DNA of 64,000 bases from Eucommia ulmoides (Eukaryota; Streptophyta; Magnoliopsida; Garryales; Eucommiaceae), in the NCBI GenBank assembly GCA_016647705.1, contig CM028332.1:28401300-28465299 (forward strand). The letters run 5' to 3'. This document shows, piece by piece, positions 1 to 11,038 of this stretch. A model generated the notes under the pieces. That model was not told where the DNA came from. It was given only the letters and a program-made list of their open reading frames with translations, and did no database searches. The position numbers were made by a program, and so were the translations under genes. The stretch's first letter is position 1. Each line of letters starts with the position of its first letter.

Positions 1-398
1 TTAACCAGTCGGCGACGCAAACCATTGGACCGCCTCATTAAATGGATCTGAATTCCTCGTATTATTGGTGGGTTTCATTTTTTTTTTTTTTTTTCTGTTC
101 ATAATAAAGGAAAAAAGGAATCTTCCTTTTGAAGTCCTCAAGAGCTGTCGACTAAAAGTAAAAGGCATCGATTTGTTCTACAATGTCCGGTTTTTATTTA
201 TTTATTGTTATCATTAGTCGCAAGGAAATGTCTCTTATTTATTTGTCAAGATTGAAAAATATTTGATGAATTTAAAATTTAAATTTAATTCTTAATATAT
301 TAATATCGATGCAAGAAAATGCGTATCCAAAAAAATTATTATTTTTTCCTCTGTTTATTTGGTGTTAGGACGACAATAATGTTGACTTGACTGTGTAG
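1..398 (+). other. NIA: Partial intron of the nitrate reductase gene
   Basis: This stretch lies upstream of the first recognisable nitrate reductase exon and ends in a TGTAG acceptor at 394-398. It is AT-rich with a poly-T run near 79-94. No reading frame in it resembles the molybdenum-domain sequence expected before the GGGKKV segment, so I read it as the 3' part of an intron whose upstream exon lies outside the window. No regulatory signal is evident. Confidence 0.7.
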
Positions 399-631
399 GA
401 GGAGGCAAGAAGGTGACACGTGTGGAGGTGACAATGGACGGAGGGGAGAGTTGGCACGTGTGCGCCGTCGACCACCCGGAGAAGGCGACAAAGTACGGGA
501 AGTACTGGTGCTGGTGTTTCTGGTCGCTGGAGGTGGAGGTTCTGGACCTCCTCAGTGCCAAGGAAATCGCAGTCCGCGCGTGGGACGAAACGCTCAACAC
601 CCAACCCGAGAAACTCATTTGGAACCTCATG
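399..631 (+). CDS. NIA: Nitrate reductase [NADH], exon encoding the Mo-domain dimerisation segment
   Basis: Penultimate exon of plant nitrate reductase, the cytosolic enzyme that reduces nitrate to nitrite with NADH. Its roughly 78 codons begin with the second base of a glycine codon and read [10 protein letters not shown], then [18 protein letters not shown] and [16 protein letters not shown], ending NLM. This matches the C-terminal part of the molybdopterin domain (the sulfite-oxidase-type dimerisation region), which is almost invariant among plants. The acceptor is TGTAG before 399. The donor is ATG|GTAACT after 631, a phase-0 junction. The next exon resumes with GMMNNCW at 1487, as in other plant NIA proteins. 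The N-terminal exon or exons with the Mo-cofactor site are outside the window. No damage is visible here. Confidence 0.95.
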
Positions 632-1486
632 GTAACTTAACTTAGCTTAGCCCCATCTATTTATGACGTCATTCTTTTCGACTAGTGATTGCACGTGCCC
701 ACCACATGTTTCACCCCCCCTAATTTGTCCACTGCCGCTTAAATTCGATGGATTGGCTCTTTTGGGCGTGGAGAGTCTAGAAACAAAATTTACTATGCTA
801 ATAGTGCCACTATCCCTATTAATTTTTTTAAAATTATAATTTCAACCAAATTATACTTTTAAAAAAAAAAAATATTATTAACTCATTATAGCAAAAAGTT
901 AATTTCTGATGTTATTCAAAAATAAAAATTAAAAAAATATGTATTTTTAAAGCGAGAGAATAAATTGATAATTATTTAAAATAAGATAAATTAATATAGT
1001 GTAGCTCAAATGGTAAGACCTATTTAAATTAAAGCAGTGGATGGACTTCAACAAGGTCAGTGATTTGAGCCTGCAAAAAAACACTTATTGGGTGGAACAA
1101 TTACGCACCTCGAACACGATTAGTCGCACATCTTGTGTGAGTGTGAAGACACTCGTAGATTAAAAAATAAAAAATAAATAATATTAGTATATTTCAACTA
1201 TAAATAAAGTGTTAATTCAAGAAGTGTTAATTTGATTGGAGAAGTGTCTGTTTTCCTTATCAATCAAAATTTGATTCTCCCGAAAGTTATTATAGGAATT
1301 AAATCTTTAATTTAATCCCAAATATACTACATCGATCGACATGGGAGAATGTATCTATAAAATCATCCGGGAAAGTGATGAATCAAAATATGCATAAATT
1401 GGCATGGGAAATTTTACTGTAAAATAGAAAAAATACAAAAAATAAAGTGTTACATATTTTTAATTAATTTGTGAAAAATGTTACAG
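632..1486 (+). other. NIA: Last intron of the nitrate reductase gene
   Basis: An 855-bp intron with a GTAACT donor at 632 and a TTACAG acceptor ending at 1486. It is AT-rich with several A and T runs and contains a SINE-like remnant near 989-1180 (listed separately). No coding exon is seen inside it. The joined flanking exons keep the nitrate reductase frame (NLM, then GMMNN), which fixes both boundaries. Confidence 0.9.
989..1180 (+). mobile_element. tRNA-derived SINE remnant in NIA intron
   Basis: About 190 bp aligning end to end with a second copy at 7028-7214. It has a Pol III A-box-like motif TAGCTCAAATGG at 1002-1013 and a B-box-like GATTTGAGCCT at 1062-1072, about 50 bp downstream, then a tRNA-unrelated body and an A-rich tail (about 1155-1180). 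Shared segments between the copies include GGTAAGACC/AGTAAGACC after the A box and the ACACT-GT-G stretch before the tail. The target duplication is not clear, so the ends are approximate. The two copies differ at many sites, which suggests old insertions. It lies in the same orientation as NIA. Confidence 0.7.
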
Positions 1487-2818
1487 GGGATGATGAACAA
1501 TTGTTGGTTCCGAGTGAAAACCAACGTCTGTAAACCTCACAAGGGTGAAATTGGAATTGTATTTGAACATCCGACTCGGCCGGGGAATCAGCCCGGCGGC
1601 TGGATGGCGAAGGAGCGCCAGCTCGGGCAAAGCTCCGACTCCATCCCCACCCTGAAGAAGAGTGTTTCCTCCCCCTTTATGAACACTTCCTCCAAAGTCT
1701 ACTCCATCTCCGACGTCAAAAAGCATAACTCCGCCGACTCTGCATGGATCATTGTCCACGGTCATGTCTACGACTGTACCCGCTTCCTGAAGGATCATCC
1801 CGGCGGTGCCGACAGTATTCTGATCAACACCGGTACTGATTGTACGGAGGAGTTCGAAGCTATTCACTCCGACAAGGCGAGGAAGCTTTTGGAGGATTAC
1901 CGGATCGGAGAGCTTCTCACGACCGGCTATGGTTCAGATTCGTCGGCTTCATCCCCTAATAACTCCGTCCACGGTGCTTCCAACACCACCTATTTGGCAC
2001 CGATTAAGGAAATTGTTCCGGTGAGGAATGTGGCTCTGATCCCACGTGAGAAAATCCCTTGCCGGCTGGTTTCGACGACGGCGCTTTCCCACGATGTCCG
2101 GCGGTTCCGTTTTGCTCTTCCGTCGGAGGATCAGGTCCTGGGACTTCCCCTGGGAAAGCACATTTTCCTCTGCGCCACCATCGACGGAAAACTCTGCATG
2201 AGGGCCTACACGCCGACGAGCTCCGTCGACGAAGTTGGGTACTTCGAACTCGTCGTGAAAATTTACTACAAAAATGTGCACCCCAGGTTTCCGAACGGCG
2301 GTGTAATGTCGCAGTACCTCGATTCCCTGTCTGTCGGGGCGGTGCTCAATGTGAAGGGACCGTTGGGCCACATAGAGTACGCCGGAAGGGGCAATTTCGT
2401 CGTTCACGGCAAACCCAAGTTTGCCAAGAAATTAGCCATGATGGCCGGAGGAACCGGAATTACCCCGGTTTACCAGATAGTTCAAGCGATACTGAAGGAT
2501 CCGGAGGACGAAACAGAAGTTTTCGTGATTTATGCAAACCGAACGGAGGAAGATATTCTGCTCAGGGAGGAGCTTGACGAGTGGTCGGAAAAGTATTCCG
2601 ACAGGGTGAAGGTATGGTACGTGGTGGAATCGGCGAAAGAAGGGTGGGGCTACAGCATTGGGTTTATTACGGAGGGTGTCATGAGGGAACATTTGCCGGC
2701 GGCCGGAGATGACGTTCTGGCCCTGGCGTGTGGGCCGCCGCCGATGATACAATTCGCCGCCACTCCAAACTTGGAGAAGATGGGGTACGATGTTAAGGAT
2801 TCTTTGTTGGTGTTTTGA
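1487..2818 (+). CDS. NIA: Nitrate reductase [NADH], last exon: hinge 1, cytochrome b5, FAD and NADH domains
   Basis: The 443 codons of the last exon form the C-terminal half of plant nitrate reductase. In exon residues: 1-45 finish the Mo-domain dimerisation region ([10 protein letters not shown]). Residues 46-70 are hinge 1, with LKKSVSSPF at 57-64; Ser61 lies in the position that is phosphorylated and bound by 14-3-3 proteins in spinach-type enzymes. Residues 70-145 are the cytochrome b5 domain with haem ligands His104 (in DHPGG) and His127. Residues 175-300 are the FAD domain, with RAYTPTS at 239-245. Residues 310-443 are the NADH domain, with GGTGITP at 321-327 and the ACGPPPM motif at 414-420 holding the active cysteine 415. 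It ends SLLVF and TGA, the usual plant C-terminus. It is a complete, undamaged frame, more GC-rich than its surroundings. The product acts as a cytosolic homodimer, with electrons flowing from NADH through FAD and haem to Mo. Confidence 0.98.
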   Translation, partial: GMMNNCWFRVKTNVCKPHKGEIGIVFEHPTRPGNQPGGWMAKERQLGQSSDSIPTLKKSVSSPFMNTSSKVYSISDVKKHNSADSAWIIVHGHVYDCTRFLKDHPGGADSILINTGTDCTEEFEAIHSDKARKLLEDYRIGELLTTGYGSDSSASSPNNSVHGASNTTYLAPIKEIVPVRNVALIPREKIPCRLVSTTALSHDVRRFRFALPSEDQVLGLPLGKHIFLCATIDGKLCMRAYTPTSSVDEVGYFELVVKIYYKNVHPRFPNGGVMSQYLDSLSVGAVLNVKGPLGHIEYAGRGNFVVHGKPKFAKKLAMMAGGTGITPVYQIVQAILKDPEDETEVFVIYANRTEEDILLREELDEWSEKYSDRVKVWYVVESAKEGWGYSIGFITEGVMREHLPAAGDDVLALACGPPPMIQFAATPNLEKMGYDVKDSLLVF

Positions 2819-2864
2819 ATTCGCGGGAATTAATAATCAATTTAATTCGTCGATATAATCCTAT

Positions 2865-2870
2865 AATAAA
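2865..2870 (+). promoter_or_regulatory. Candidate polyadenylation signal of NIA
   Basis: AATAAA begins 47 bases after the NIA stop codon, within a run of overlapping AATAAATAAAT, and is followed by GT-rich and T-rich DNA at 2880-2960. Position and composition fit a plant near-upstream element. The cleavage site cannot be fixed from sequence alone. Confidence 0.5.
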
Positions 2871-3172
2871 TAAATAAATGAGTTGTAAATAATATTATAG
2901 TAAGAACTAAGTAGTGGCATTTTGCCCATTTTTTGTTTTTCCTTTTCTTGTTCAATTATAAAATAGGGGATGTGGATTTAATGTATCGGCTATGTATCCT
3001 ATTAGATGGGGATTTGTCTTCAGATTTTTTTTAATAAAATATTTTTCAATTTTTGTTGTTTAATCTTTTTAATTTTTATTATTAGTGAAGTGCAATATAA
3101 TTGTATTCGCATTGGACAAATTTTTTTAGATCATAAGGTGTGTCCGGGTCTAAGGCTAATGTTATGTGCATT

Positions 3173-3312
3173 TCAATTAATCATTTTTCTGAACGATCTT
3201 AAAAGAACAATTTTTTACATCGATATATTGTGTTGAAACTTTTACATCGATCTTCGATTAATCATTTTTCCAGACAATATTAAAGACACTATTTTAAATC
3301 GATCTGTTGTAT
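3173..3312. repeat. Imperfect direct repeat, about 80-bp spacing
   Basis: Two related segments, each centred on ATTAATCATTTTTC and ending in a TTTTACATCGAT/TTTTAAATCGAT block (about 3175-3224 and 3255-3304), follow each other with a spacing of about 80 bp. The copies differ at several sites. Nothing shows a function. Confidence 0.45.
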
Positions 3313-4959
3313 TCAATTTTTTACTTCTAAATTATTCTTTAGAAAAATTAAACCCTGATTAATAAGAAAATGATATTTCATCCTACCAATCAGATTTGAG
3401 TAAATCATAGTCTTTCAATTGAACACACTTATAAATAGGAACAAATGAAATAAAAAAACATACCTTACCATTTACAAAAGTTGATAAAAAAAATCTGTGT
3501 GAATTTTTCAACCAAGCATGCCTATGAATAGTCGACTTTGATCCACTTGGATTGAATTTTGAAGTTTAATGATTTTGATAAATCCAACTTTCCTTAAATG
3601 CAATAATTTGAATATGAAGTGATGATTCTTCAAAATGAATCACCAGACACATCATTTTCGAGACCCTAGGGGACATAATGTCTTCTAGAGTTTCTCATTT
3701 TTCCTCAGCTAAGATTCCTGCAAAATAATGCTCCATGCTTGGCCCTGTCGACGTTGCACTATGAAAATTAGTCAGGAATTCTGAATAGGAATTTAGTAGT
3801 ATAGGTTTGACTGCAAATGAATGTGTGTTAAAGCGTACTTTACACATTCTTTATTTCAATATTTATAGGTGAGAGGAGACTTGTTTGGCAAGTCCTCCCT
3901 AATTCTTAGTGCACCATTATGGTAATTGCGCTGATCTCAGTCTTCTTACTATAGAGATGACAGTGATTATAAGTGAAGATCATGGAGTCATAATCTAAAA
4001 AAAGTAATGGCATTTTTCTTACCAGGAGGAGACAGCTCAGACAGCTTTCAAGTAGGAGCGTCGTAGCACTTGCGCTTGGGGAGGCATAACCCTGGCAAGG
4101 TGTGAAGATGTGGCCTGGTCGAGCTGGCCGGTTTGGAATCCCCGTGCCAGTTGCGTGTTTGTGACGCGTGGCGCTTTTCATGATCAACCAAAATTCCCCT
4201 CATCATGTAGTAGCATTGTTTCAAAACATAAAAGGACTTACAATGTAATAACATTTCTAAATACTTAAAAAAAAAAAATCAAGGGATAATTAATGGGAAC
4301 TCTCATTAGAGGATAGAAATTATCATATTATCCTAATTATTTTGCTGGTTTCATTGCACTTCTTTCTATTATTCAATTTATTTTGCTCATGTTTACTGAT
4401 ATCTCATTTCTTGATAATAGGTGATTGATTTACTCAAAAAAACTATATCATAAGAGTAGAGATGGTTAACAAATTATATATATATATATATTGTTTGATT
4501 TGATTACAAATTTATGATAGTGAGATCATTAGCTTCAAAACAATACCAAATTCAACAAATTTCCACTAGTTAAAAAGTTCATGTTGAATTAACAGGAAAA
4601 AACGGGGTGTTAAATTTAACAAATACTAAGTTATACAACAAAGTATATACAAGTGTATATCGTTTTGAAGTTACGTTTATGGTGAATATAGATTTTGTTG
4701 TATTAAATTATATTTTCGGGTATTTTGTGATCCAATTATTTGTAGAACTCAATATTTATTTGCGACATATGAATATACTAATATGTTCTCCTTAGTGAGG
4801 AGATGAATGTAGTATATTTATTTATTTGAAAAATATTTAAGCGGTGAATTAAAATTGTTCATTGAAGTACCCACTTGAAGTTATTGATTGATGTGTTGTG
4901 TAGATTATCTTACATCAGTAACTGAAGAAGATGAAAAATCATTTATGAAAATTTGGGTT

Positions 4960-5750
4960 ACTTCTTAAAGGTAAACCCTTTAGGGTGTTGAAATGATATA
5001 GACAGAGAGTAGGCTAAAGACTATTAAATAAATAAAGTCACAAGCGCGCGAGCACTGTCGCCTCTACTACCTACCCACTCGGTCGGGCTGAGCTCGGGCT
5101 TGGGTTCAGGGTCCTGGGCTTTGGGCCTCTTGGATAATATTTTGTATAGAATTCGGAAAAATCCAAGTCTAACATAGCCTTAAAGACAAATTACAAGTTA
5201 TATAACTTGAGAGAAATTTTAAACCTGAAGTCTGTCTATTAAGATGTGTAACTATTGAGAATTATTGTTGTCATATTTAATGCCTTCATAAAATTTTAGA
5301 CTTCTTAAGGTTAGTTTTTGCTCCTTATAAAAAAGCATGCATTCTCAGCATTTGTCATCCATAAGCTTGCGTAACATTTCATTCTAGTAAATAGTTTCTT
5401 CTAGTTTTCGTTGTTCTTGATTTTTGGAGTTCTTGAAAGACTTCAACACTTTTCCAGTTCGTTTGGCTTCTGGTTTCTAGTGCAGGTATCAATAGTAACT
5501 TTTATAGTTATATCCTGGGAGATAGATTGCTCATTCAATCGTGAGCACCTAGCGGGGGCAAAATCTATTTCTATTTGTTTGTTATACAATAAGTTTTTTG
5601 TTTCTGTTCTGTTTTCCAATTCAATAACTTTCTTGTTTCTGGTTTTTCATTCTGTATTATGGTATAATTTTATTCTAACTTTTTGTATTGTCATTTGTCA
5701 TCTGAAATGTCTCTATAATAAAGAATTCAGAATTGTTTCCTCTTTATTTT
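4960..5750 (+). mobile_element. Possible decayed copia-type LTR and leader
   Basis: The stretch around 5310-5580 has the look of the 3' part of a plant copia LTR and its leader: a TATAAA-like box near 5325, a pyrimidine-rich transcribed part, and TTCAATCGTGAGCACCTAG at 5535-5553 followed by GGGGGCAAA, a phrase I recall from several plant copia leaders. No second LTR, target duplication or coding region accompanies it here. This is mostly recall and could be wrong. Confidence 0.25.
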
Positions 5751-5800
5751 AATTAATTATTAATTAAATAATTAAATTAAATAATTATTTAATTAATTTA
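5749..5800. repeat. AT-only near-palindrome
   Basis: Some fifty bases are made almost only of TTAATTAA-type blocks and can fold back on themselves. Such tracts are common in plant intergenic DNA and may be a breakpoint or a matrix-attachment-like region. There is no direct evidence for a role. Confidence 0.4.
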
Positions 5801-5814
5801 TGGACCATTTTTTA

Positions 5815-6145
5815 TAAACAAATTTGTGTTTGGATCATCAAAATCACTATTGTATCACAGTCTATTGTTAGTTTTCTCATTAAAAAAATAATTTAAAATT
5901 CCTAAAAATGTAGAGTCATGAATTAATTATTATTCCAACTTACCTTTCCATTTGTATGCAAATCAATCATTTATTGTCAATTCAAAGATACGAAAGACAT
6001 ATAGTTTACAATTGTGTTTAATTCAAACATTTTTTTCATGTCTATTGTTTTTTCGTAATTCGATTGAACAATAACGTACGCTTTGTATTGAATTCAACAT
6101 ATCCTAAATTTACAAAATGTACATTAATGGATGTTTTCTGAAGTT
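5815..6145 (-). repeat. Dispersed repeat family, minus-strand member
   Basis: Read on the minus strand, this segment follows in order the landmarks of the tandem repeat at 55960-56700: CATCCATT, TTTAGGATNTGTTGAATTCAA, AATTAAAC-ACAATT, ATACAAATG-AAA-GTAAGTT, TTCATGACT, and AACTAACAATAGACTGTGAT. Spacing between landmarks is similar in both places, and the order runs across a unit boundary as it does in the tandem copies. It is non-coding and diverged. Confidence 0.6.
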
Positions 6146-7027
6146 ATATTTCTATATAAATAGGAATTGAATATAACATAATGTTTTTATAAACACCAAC
6201 ATTAATCATGCATGTATAGCTGATAATGTTCAAATATTAAATTCAACATCTACCACAATAGTTAATTTTTAAATAAAAATCAGTATCACTTTGACTTGTG
6301 AATTTAAAAATATACGGAAAAGTATGACTTACATTTGAATAAAAATATTTTAGCATATTGTCTTAAAATTTAAGAGATCATAAATGAAAATGATGATATG
6401 AATTTAACTTGATATGAAAAGATTTCATTATATCTGTTATTCCGAAATTTTAGTGAGTATTATCATCAGTGAAATTAGGTTAAATTTTAAAAAAATATAT
6501 ATATACATATTTTTATGGTGATTAATTGGTAGATCTACTAAAAATAATTAGATAAATCAGTATTTTTACTAGACCCAAATGATTATTTTGTCAAACTAAA
6601 AACCTTTTCATCTAATATACACACCCTATTAAATACTGGATGGTTCCTTCTCGAAATATCTAAGTTGTTTGGATTTTTAATGCTTAGGTCACCATGAGCA
6701 TTGTACGATTTTGGATCCTTTTGTTTGACACTTCAAAGACTTGAAGGGACACTTATTCATAGCACCCCCATCCAAAAACAATGGGAGTGTCAAAATAATA
6801 AATATTTTATTTTAAAAAAATTATTATACTTTGAAGTCTTAAAGTTCAAATTCAAATAATGTTGCACTCTAGATTTTAAAATGTTGCCTCACATTGTCCC
6901 ATTAAATTTGTAATATGTGTCAAAAAGACAAGATTAAGCAGCCTAAAATTTCACTAAAATATAATTAGGGCCAATTTTTTGATAATATTTTTGTGAGATA
7001 TTGGCAATTATTATTAAGGTTTTGATC

Positions 7028-7214
7028 ACCAACATAGTGCAATTCAAGTAGTAAGACCTGCTTGAGTTAAAACAATTAAAAAATTTCAAAAGTTTGAGTC
7101 TGCGGAAAATACTTGTTGGAAGGAGTAGTCACGTACTCTGAACGAGATTAGTTTCACACCCTGTATGGGTGTGGGGACACTTGTGGGTATACAAAAAAAA
7201 AATTAAAAAAATTG
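7028..7214 (+). mobile_element. SINE with 11-bp target-site duplication
   Basis: A 187-bp element framed by perfect copies of AGGTTTTGATC at 7017-7027 and 7215-7225. It starts ACCAACATAGTG, has an A-box-like segment at about 7038-7052 (GCAATTCAAGTAGTAAG) and a B-box-like GTTTGAGTCTG at about 7100, and ends in an A-rich tail from about 7190. A variable-length target duplication, internal Pol III-like boxes and an A-rich 3' end are the marks of a tRNA-derived SINE moved by LINE machinery. A diverged copy lies in the NIA intron at 989-1180. No LINE partner is visible in the window. Confidence 0.8.
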
Positions 7215-7225
7215 AGGTTTTGATC

Positions 7226-8599
7226 GGATATGGTTAATTAGACCTCTGATTTTATGGAGTGATGTGCTGCTATTTGAAATTTAAGGATCAAAGTGAAATA
7301 TAGTGTAAATTGTAGGGATACAAAGTATAATTTATATTCAGAAAGGCCCAAAAAAAAACTTGTTCCTTCTCTTGTTTATTTTTAAATCGTATGTATATAC
7401 ATATATGATCCGATTTTTGTGTTTGTTTTGCATGCCATGTTGATCAACTTGTAATTAGCCAAATGAAGAAGGACGTCACACTTAGAACATGTACATAAAA
7501 AATAATCAAATGAAAGTCTTAATCCTAATTAAGCAAAGATATAAGAAAGAATGGAGTTGACCTCCAAATAGTGCACTTCATGATATTTCTTTCCTTTTTC
7601 CATTTATTTTCTTTTATTTCTTTATATATATGTGTAGAATTGTATTCAAGTTTAGCAGACAAGTTGTGTACTTTTAATGTGTTAGAATCATGATTAAATG
7701 TCTAAACCTGTCACTTTTAGAGTAAATTTGAAGTTATCAAGTGGTACTAATTATTTAACAAAGAAAGAACAAGTACTCTAGACATCATTATAAACATAAC
7801 TCAACATTTATAACCTAATGATTATGTAACTAGCTTTTCTTATCGAAAATCTGGAGTTCAACATCCTCCCTAATATATGTACCGAAAAAAATGTGAAAAC
7901 ATGATTTTCCTAAAAATTTAAAGATCATCCATACCTAAAGGTATTATATCAATTTTTAAATTTATAATTGTAAAAAAATTATATGACATATACAAAATTA
8001 ATTAATAAAGTACTTATACAAAACTTGAAGGGTATAAATTATAATTAAATTTAACAATTTTGGGAGTCAAAGTGTAAAATTTTTAAATGGGAATTCCTCG
8101 CCTAAATATTTCATTTCTTCATCTAAGTCATTGAGTGGGTTGACTAGTATATAAAAATTTGAAGTAGGTGAATTGAGAGGTCGCACAAGTTCAAACGTCT
8201 CTCCGTCCTAATTTATTAATAGACTAACATATAATCCATGCCTTAAGGCACAGATGAAAAAAAATAATTTAGTTTGAAAACATTAATTTTAATATTTAGG
8301 TAATGAAGCAAAAAGATCAACGGGCTCAATAATAAAAATATCATTCGAGAATAACACATTATTTGATTTAATATATAACAATGTTTAACATACTTTATTT
8401 CTTATACATAAATATAAAGGATGAAACTTTAAAAGTCAAATTTAAAAGGACAATCTCGTGTTTTATTGGATAATGACATATTTGATTACTCAAATATGTT
8501 TGTATTTAAGAGATAATTCCTAAGTTATCAAATCTCTAAAACATACAAAATAGAAAGGAAAAAAAATAATAATCTAAGTGAGTGTTATTTGTGGGATAA
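7226..8599. other. AT-rich intergenic DNA
   Basis: About 1.4 kb with no supportable gene, RNA or repeat structure. It lies between the SINE and the gag region of the outer copia element. I looked here for the 5' LTR of that copia by comparing with its 3' end at 40700-40960 and found no convincing match. Confidence 0.55.
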
Positions 8600-8629
8600 C
8601 CTCACAACTGTATACCCCGATCTTCCATC

Positions 8630-8937
8630 ATGGTAGAAGACTCCACCACGCCTCCCACACTTCCATCCAAACCCGTGGAAATTCAATCCGGTGATCCACT
8701 ATACGTTTATTACTCAGACAGTCCAACTATGATTTTGGTTGCGCCTCTATTAAGTGGTGACAACTATGGGACATGGACAGGTGCTATGACGATTGCATTG
8801 AGAGTTAAGAATAAGTTATGTTTCGTCGATGGTTCATTCAAAAAGCCTGAAAGTATCACTGATATTCCAAAATGGGAGCAAGCCAACGACTTGGTTGTAT
8901 CATGGATTCTAAATTCGATCTCGATTAAGATCCACGG
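8630..8937 (+). pseudogene. Copia gag, N-terminal part (fossil)
   Basis: The predicted peptide starts MVEDSTTPPT and contains LLSGDNYGTWTGAMTIALR, KNKLCFVDGS and WEQANDLVVSWILNSI. These are the hallmarks of the N-terminal gag domain of plant Ty1/copia polyproteins (the UBN2/DUF4219-type gag domain). The copia match stops exactly where the gypsy LTR begins at 8938 and resumes after that element's second target duplication at 35376-35380. Confidence 0.85.
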
Positions 8938-9469
8938 TATCACATCCCACCCCGGGCACCCGTTAACCTAGGCCGGGCGTGACGTCGACATGACACTACC
9001 TGACCAATCAACCAAATACATACATACATATATATACATATTCAAACGCACACGCACCACTATAATTTTTTTTTCCTAAAAATAATATCTTCCACAGTTC
9101 GCCTTTGACCGGCCCACTCCCAAATGACACTACCTCCGGACTCTGCCTAGTACCAGTAGTGGACCAACTCTTAGTAACGGTACCTGAAATAAAATATTTT
9201 TATCGGTGTACTATTTTCATAGTAAAAATATTTATTGGATCAAGTATAATTGTTAAATATCAACTTTCAAAATATAATATTTTATAATCACATACTAGGT
9301 TGGAAATCCAGTCTCACTGTCACCAATGTAACAAACTAATATATTTAAAACAAGCAGAAGTGTTAAATACCATGTTTCAAAATATAATAATATAACCGCA
9401 TATTATGTTGAAAATCTAGTTTTACTACCACTAATGAAATGAAAAAATATAATTAACTCCCAACTCAAA

Positions 9470-9592
9470 TATTTTAAGTCAACCATTCTAAACATTTTAA
9501 ATCAACCACACCCAAGCATTTTAAATCAACTAATCCAAATATTTTAAAACCAACTAATCCAAATATTTTAAATCAACCTGACCAAATATGTT
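9470..9592. repeat. Short tandem repeat inside LTR, about 22-24 bp units
   Basis: About five diverged units built on ATTTTAAATCAACCAATCCAA. The same block occurs in the other LTR at about 33495-33615, so it was part of the element before insertion. Confidence 0.7.
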
Positions 9593-9799
9593 AACGTATA
9601 ATAAAATACACCACACCGCCTCTTCTATTATCCATAAGATCGTTTTTACCTCACGATCGGGAGTTATGACGGTACTGTAACTTGTACAACTGTGCCATCT
9701 ATAGTGACTAACACCGCCAGGGCCATTTATTATCCCCAATGGTAGGGGTACCACCCGCAGGATTTGCACTCCTGACGAGTCAGTCAAACCATCTGCCAG

Positions 9800-10050
9800 A
9801 CTAATCCTCCGGACAAGTCATAATAATCAACCACTTATAGAATTGCCTTCTTGACAGATAATAATAATCAACCACTTGTCGGGTTACCCCCTTGATAGGT
9901 CATAATGTAATCAACCACCTACAGTGTTACCCCCCTGAAAGGTCATAATATCATCAATCACCTGCAGGATATGCCCCCTGACAGGTTATAATAATCAACC
10001 ACCTGTTGGACTAATCCTCCTAACAGGTCAAAATCATCCAATAGGACATG
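9800..10050. repeat. LTR-internal tandem repeat, about 42-bp units
   Basis: Roughly five to six units of about 41-43 bp, each running AATCAACCACCTGCAGG, then a variable core, then CCTGACAGGTCATAAT. The matching block in the other LTR is at about 33790-34050. Each unit holds an imperfect inverted pair (CACCTG/CAGGT). Repeats of this type are found in the U3 parts of plant LTRs. They are degenerate and lack unique spacers, so they are not a CRISPR array. Confidence 0.75.
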
Positions 10051-10559
10051 CCCTTCTTACGGGATTAAAACTATAGCATAGTCAGACAGAAAAAATCATT
10101 TTCCACCCTTAAAACTAGGGATGGTCATGGGCTTGGGGGCCCGCCCGACCCGCCAAGCCCGCCCACCATTTTTTAGGGCTTGGGTATGTGTTTTGAGCTC
10201 GTGGGCCGGGCTTGGACTATAAAAGTTAGGCTCGAGTAAAATTAGGACCGGGCTTGGGCAAGGCCAATATTTTATAGGGCCGGCCCGGCCCGAGGATTTA
10301 AATTAATATATATATATATATATATATAGACAAATTTGTACATGAATAGAGAAGTAAGAACGTCCAGAACCCTAGCGAGCGCCGCTCCTCCTCTGTCAAT
10401 CTGATCGTGTGCTACCCTCTCAAACCCTAATTCGTGTGCCGCTCCTAGTGATTGAACTCTCTCAACCCTAAATCACTCACACCTCCTGCTCGCAACCTCC
10501 ATCTTTCCCTCATGTTTCATCCGCAACCTCCATCTCTCCATCTCTACTTGTTTTTCGTC

Positions 10560-10675
10560 GCCTGTTCGCCGTGAATCGCTTCCGTTCGCCGTGAATCGCT
10601 TTCTTTCGCGTTGAATCGCTTCTGTTCTCCGTGAATTGCTTCCGTTCGCTGATAATCGCTTTTGTTCACCGTCGA
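10560..10675. repeat. About 20-bp tandem repeat in hAT leader
   Basis: Six diverged units of the type TTCGCCGTGAATCGCTTCYG lie upstream of the transposase start, in the presumed 5' untranslated region of the hAT. A minus-strand open frame across them is only a by-product of the repeat. A regulatory role is possible but not shown. Confidence 0.7.
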
Positions 10676-11038
10676 TTTCGAGTCTCTCCTGTCGTCGCTG
10701 TCGATCGATCTCTACTCTTCCTGTGACAGATTTCAGCCATTTCAGGTATATTATTTGCATATATTGTTTACGAATATTGTTTATGAATATACTGTTGGTC
10801 AAACTCTGCTGTTGGTTGGTTTACGAATATATTTTTTCATATATTGTTTGTAATTGCGTTCATTCAATGTTGATTCTTAGCATTTGTAATTACTGTTTCT
10901 GTTTTTTTGTAGAGATTTGTTTACTATTTTTTTGCAGTGATTTGTTTACCTTTTTTTGCAGTGATTTATGTTTCTGTTAGCACATATGGCATTTTGTCTT
11001 ACCATATTATTGTTTCTGTTATTTACAATGATTTGACA

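Larger units (their letters stand above)
2871..7016. other. AT-rich intergenic DNA
   Basis: About 4.1 kb without a supportable gene. The open frames here are short, hydrophobic or low-complexity and show no family resemblance. A GC-richer patch at about 3660-4200 and another at 5040-5110 look like decayed transposon DNA. Separate entries cover a short direct repeat, a possible LTR remnant, an AT palindromic stretch and a member of a dispersed repeat. Confidence 0.6.

Noticed and set aside
989-1180. A functional tRNA gene
   Set aside because: Only A- and B-box-like motifs are present; no cloverleaf can be drawn, and the rest matches a second dispersed copy.
1481-2752. Long antisense and alternate-frame open frames across the nitrate reductase exon
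   Set aside because: They are shadows of a GC-rich conserved coding exon and have no family resemblance of their own.
5411-5752. 113-residue hydrophobic open frame
   Set aside because: It is Phe/Leu/Ile-rich because of T-rich DNA, has no recognisable domain, and overlaps a possible LTR remnant.
9800-10050. Regular repeats that could suggest a CRISPR array
   Set aside because: Units are degenerate, directly abutting and without unique spacers, and they recur at the same place in the other LTR. This is plant nuclear LTR DNA.
10473-10802. Minus-strand open frame rich in Arg and Glu in the hAT leader
   Set aside because: It is created by the 20-bp tandem repeat and has no similarity to transposase or host proteins.
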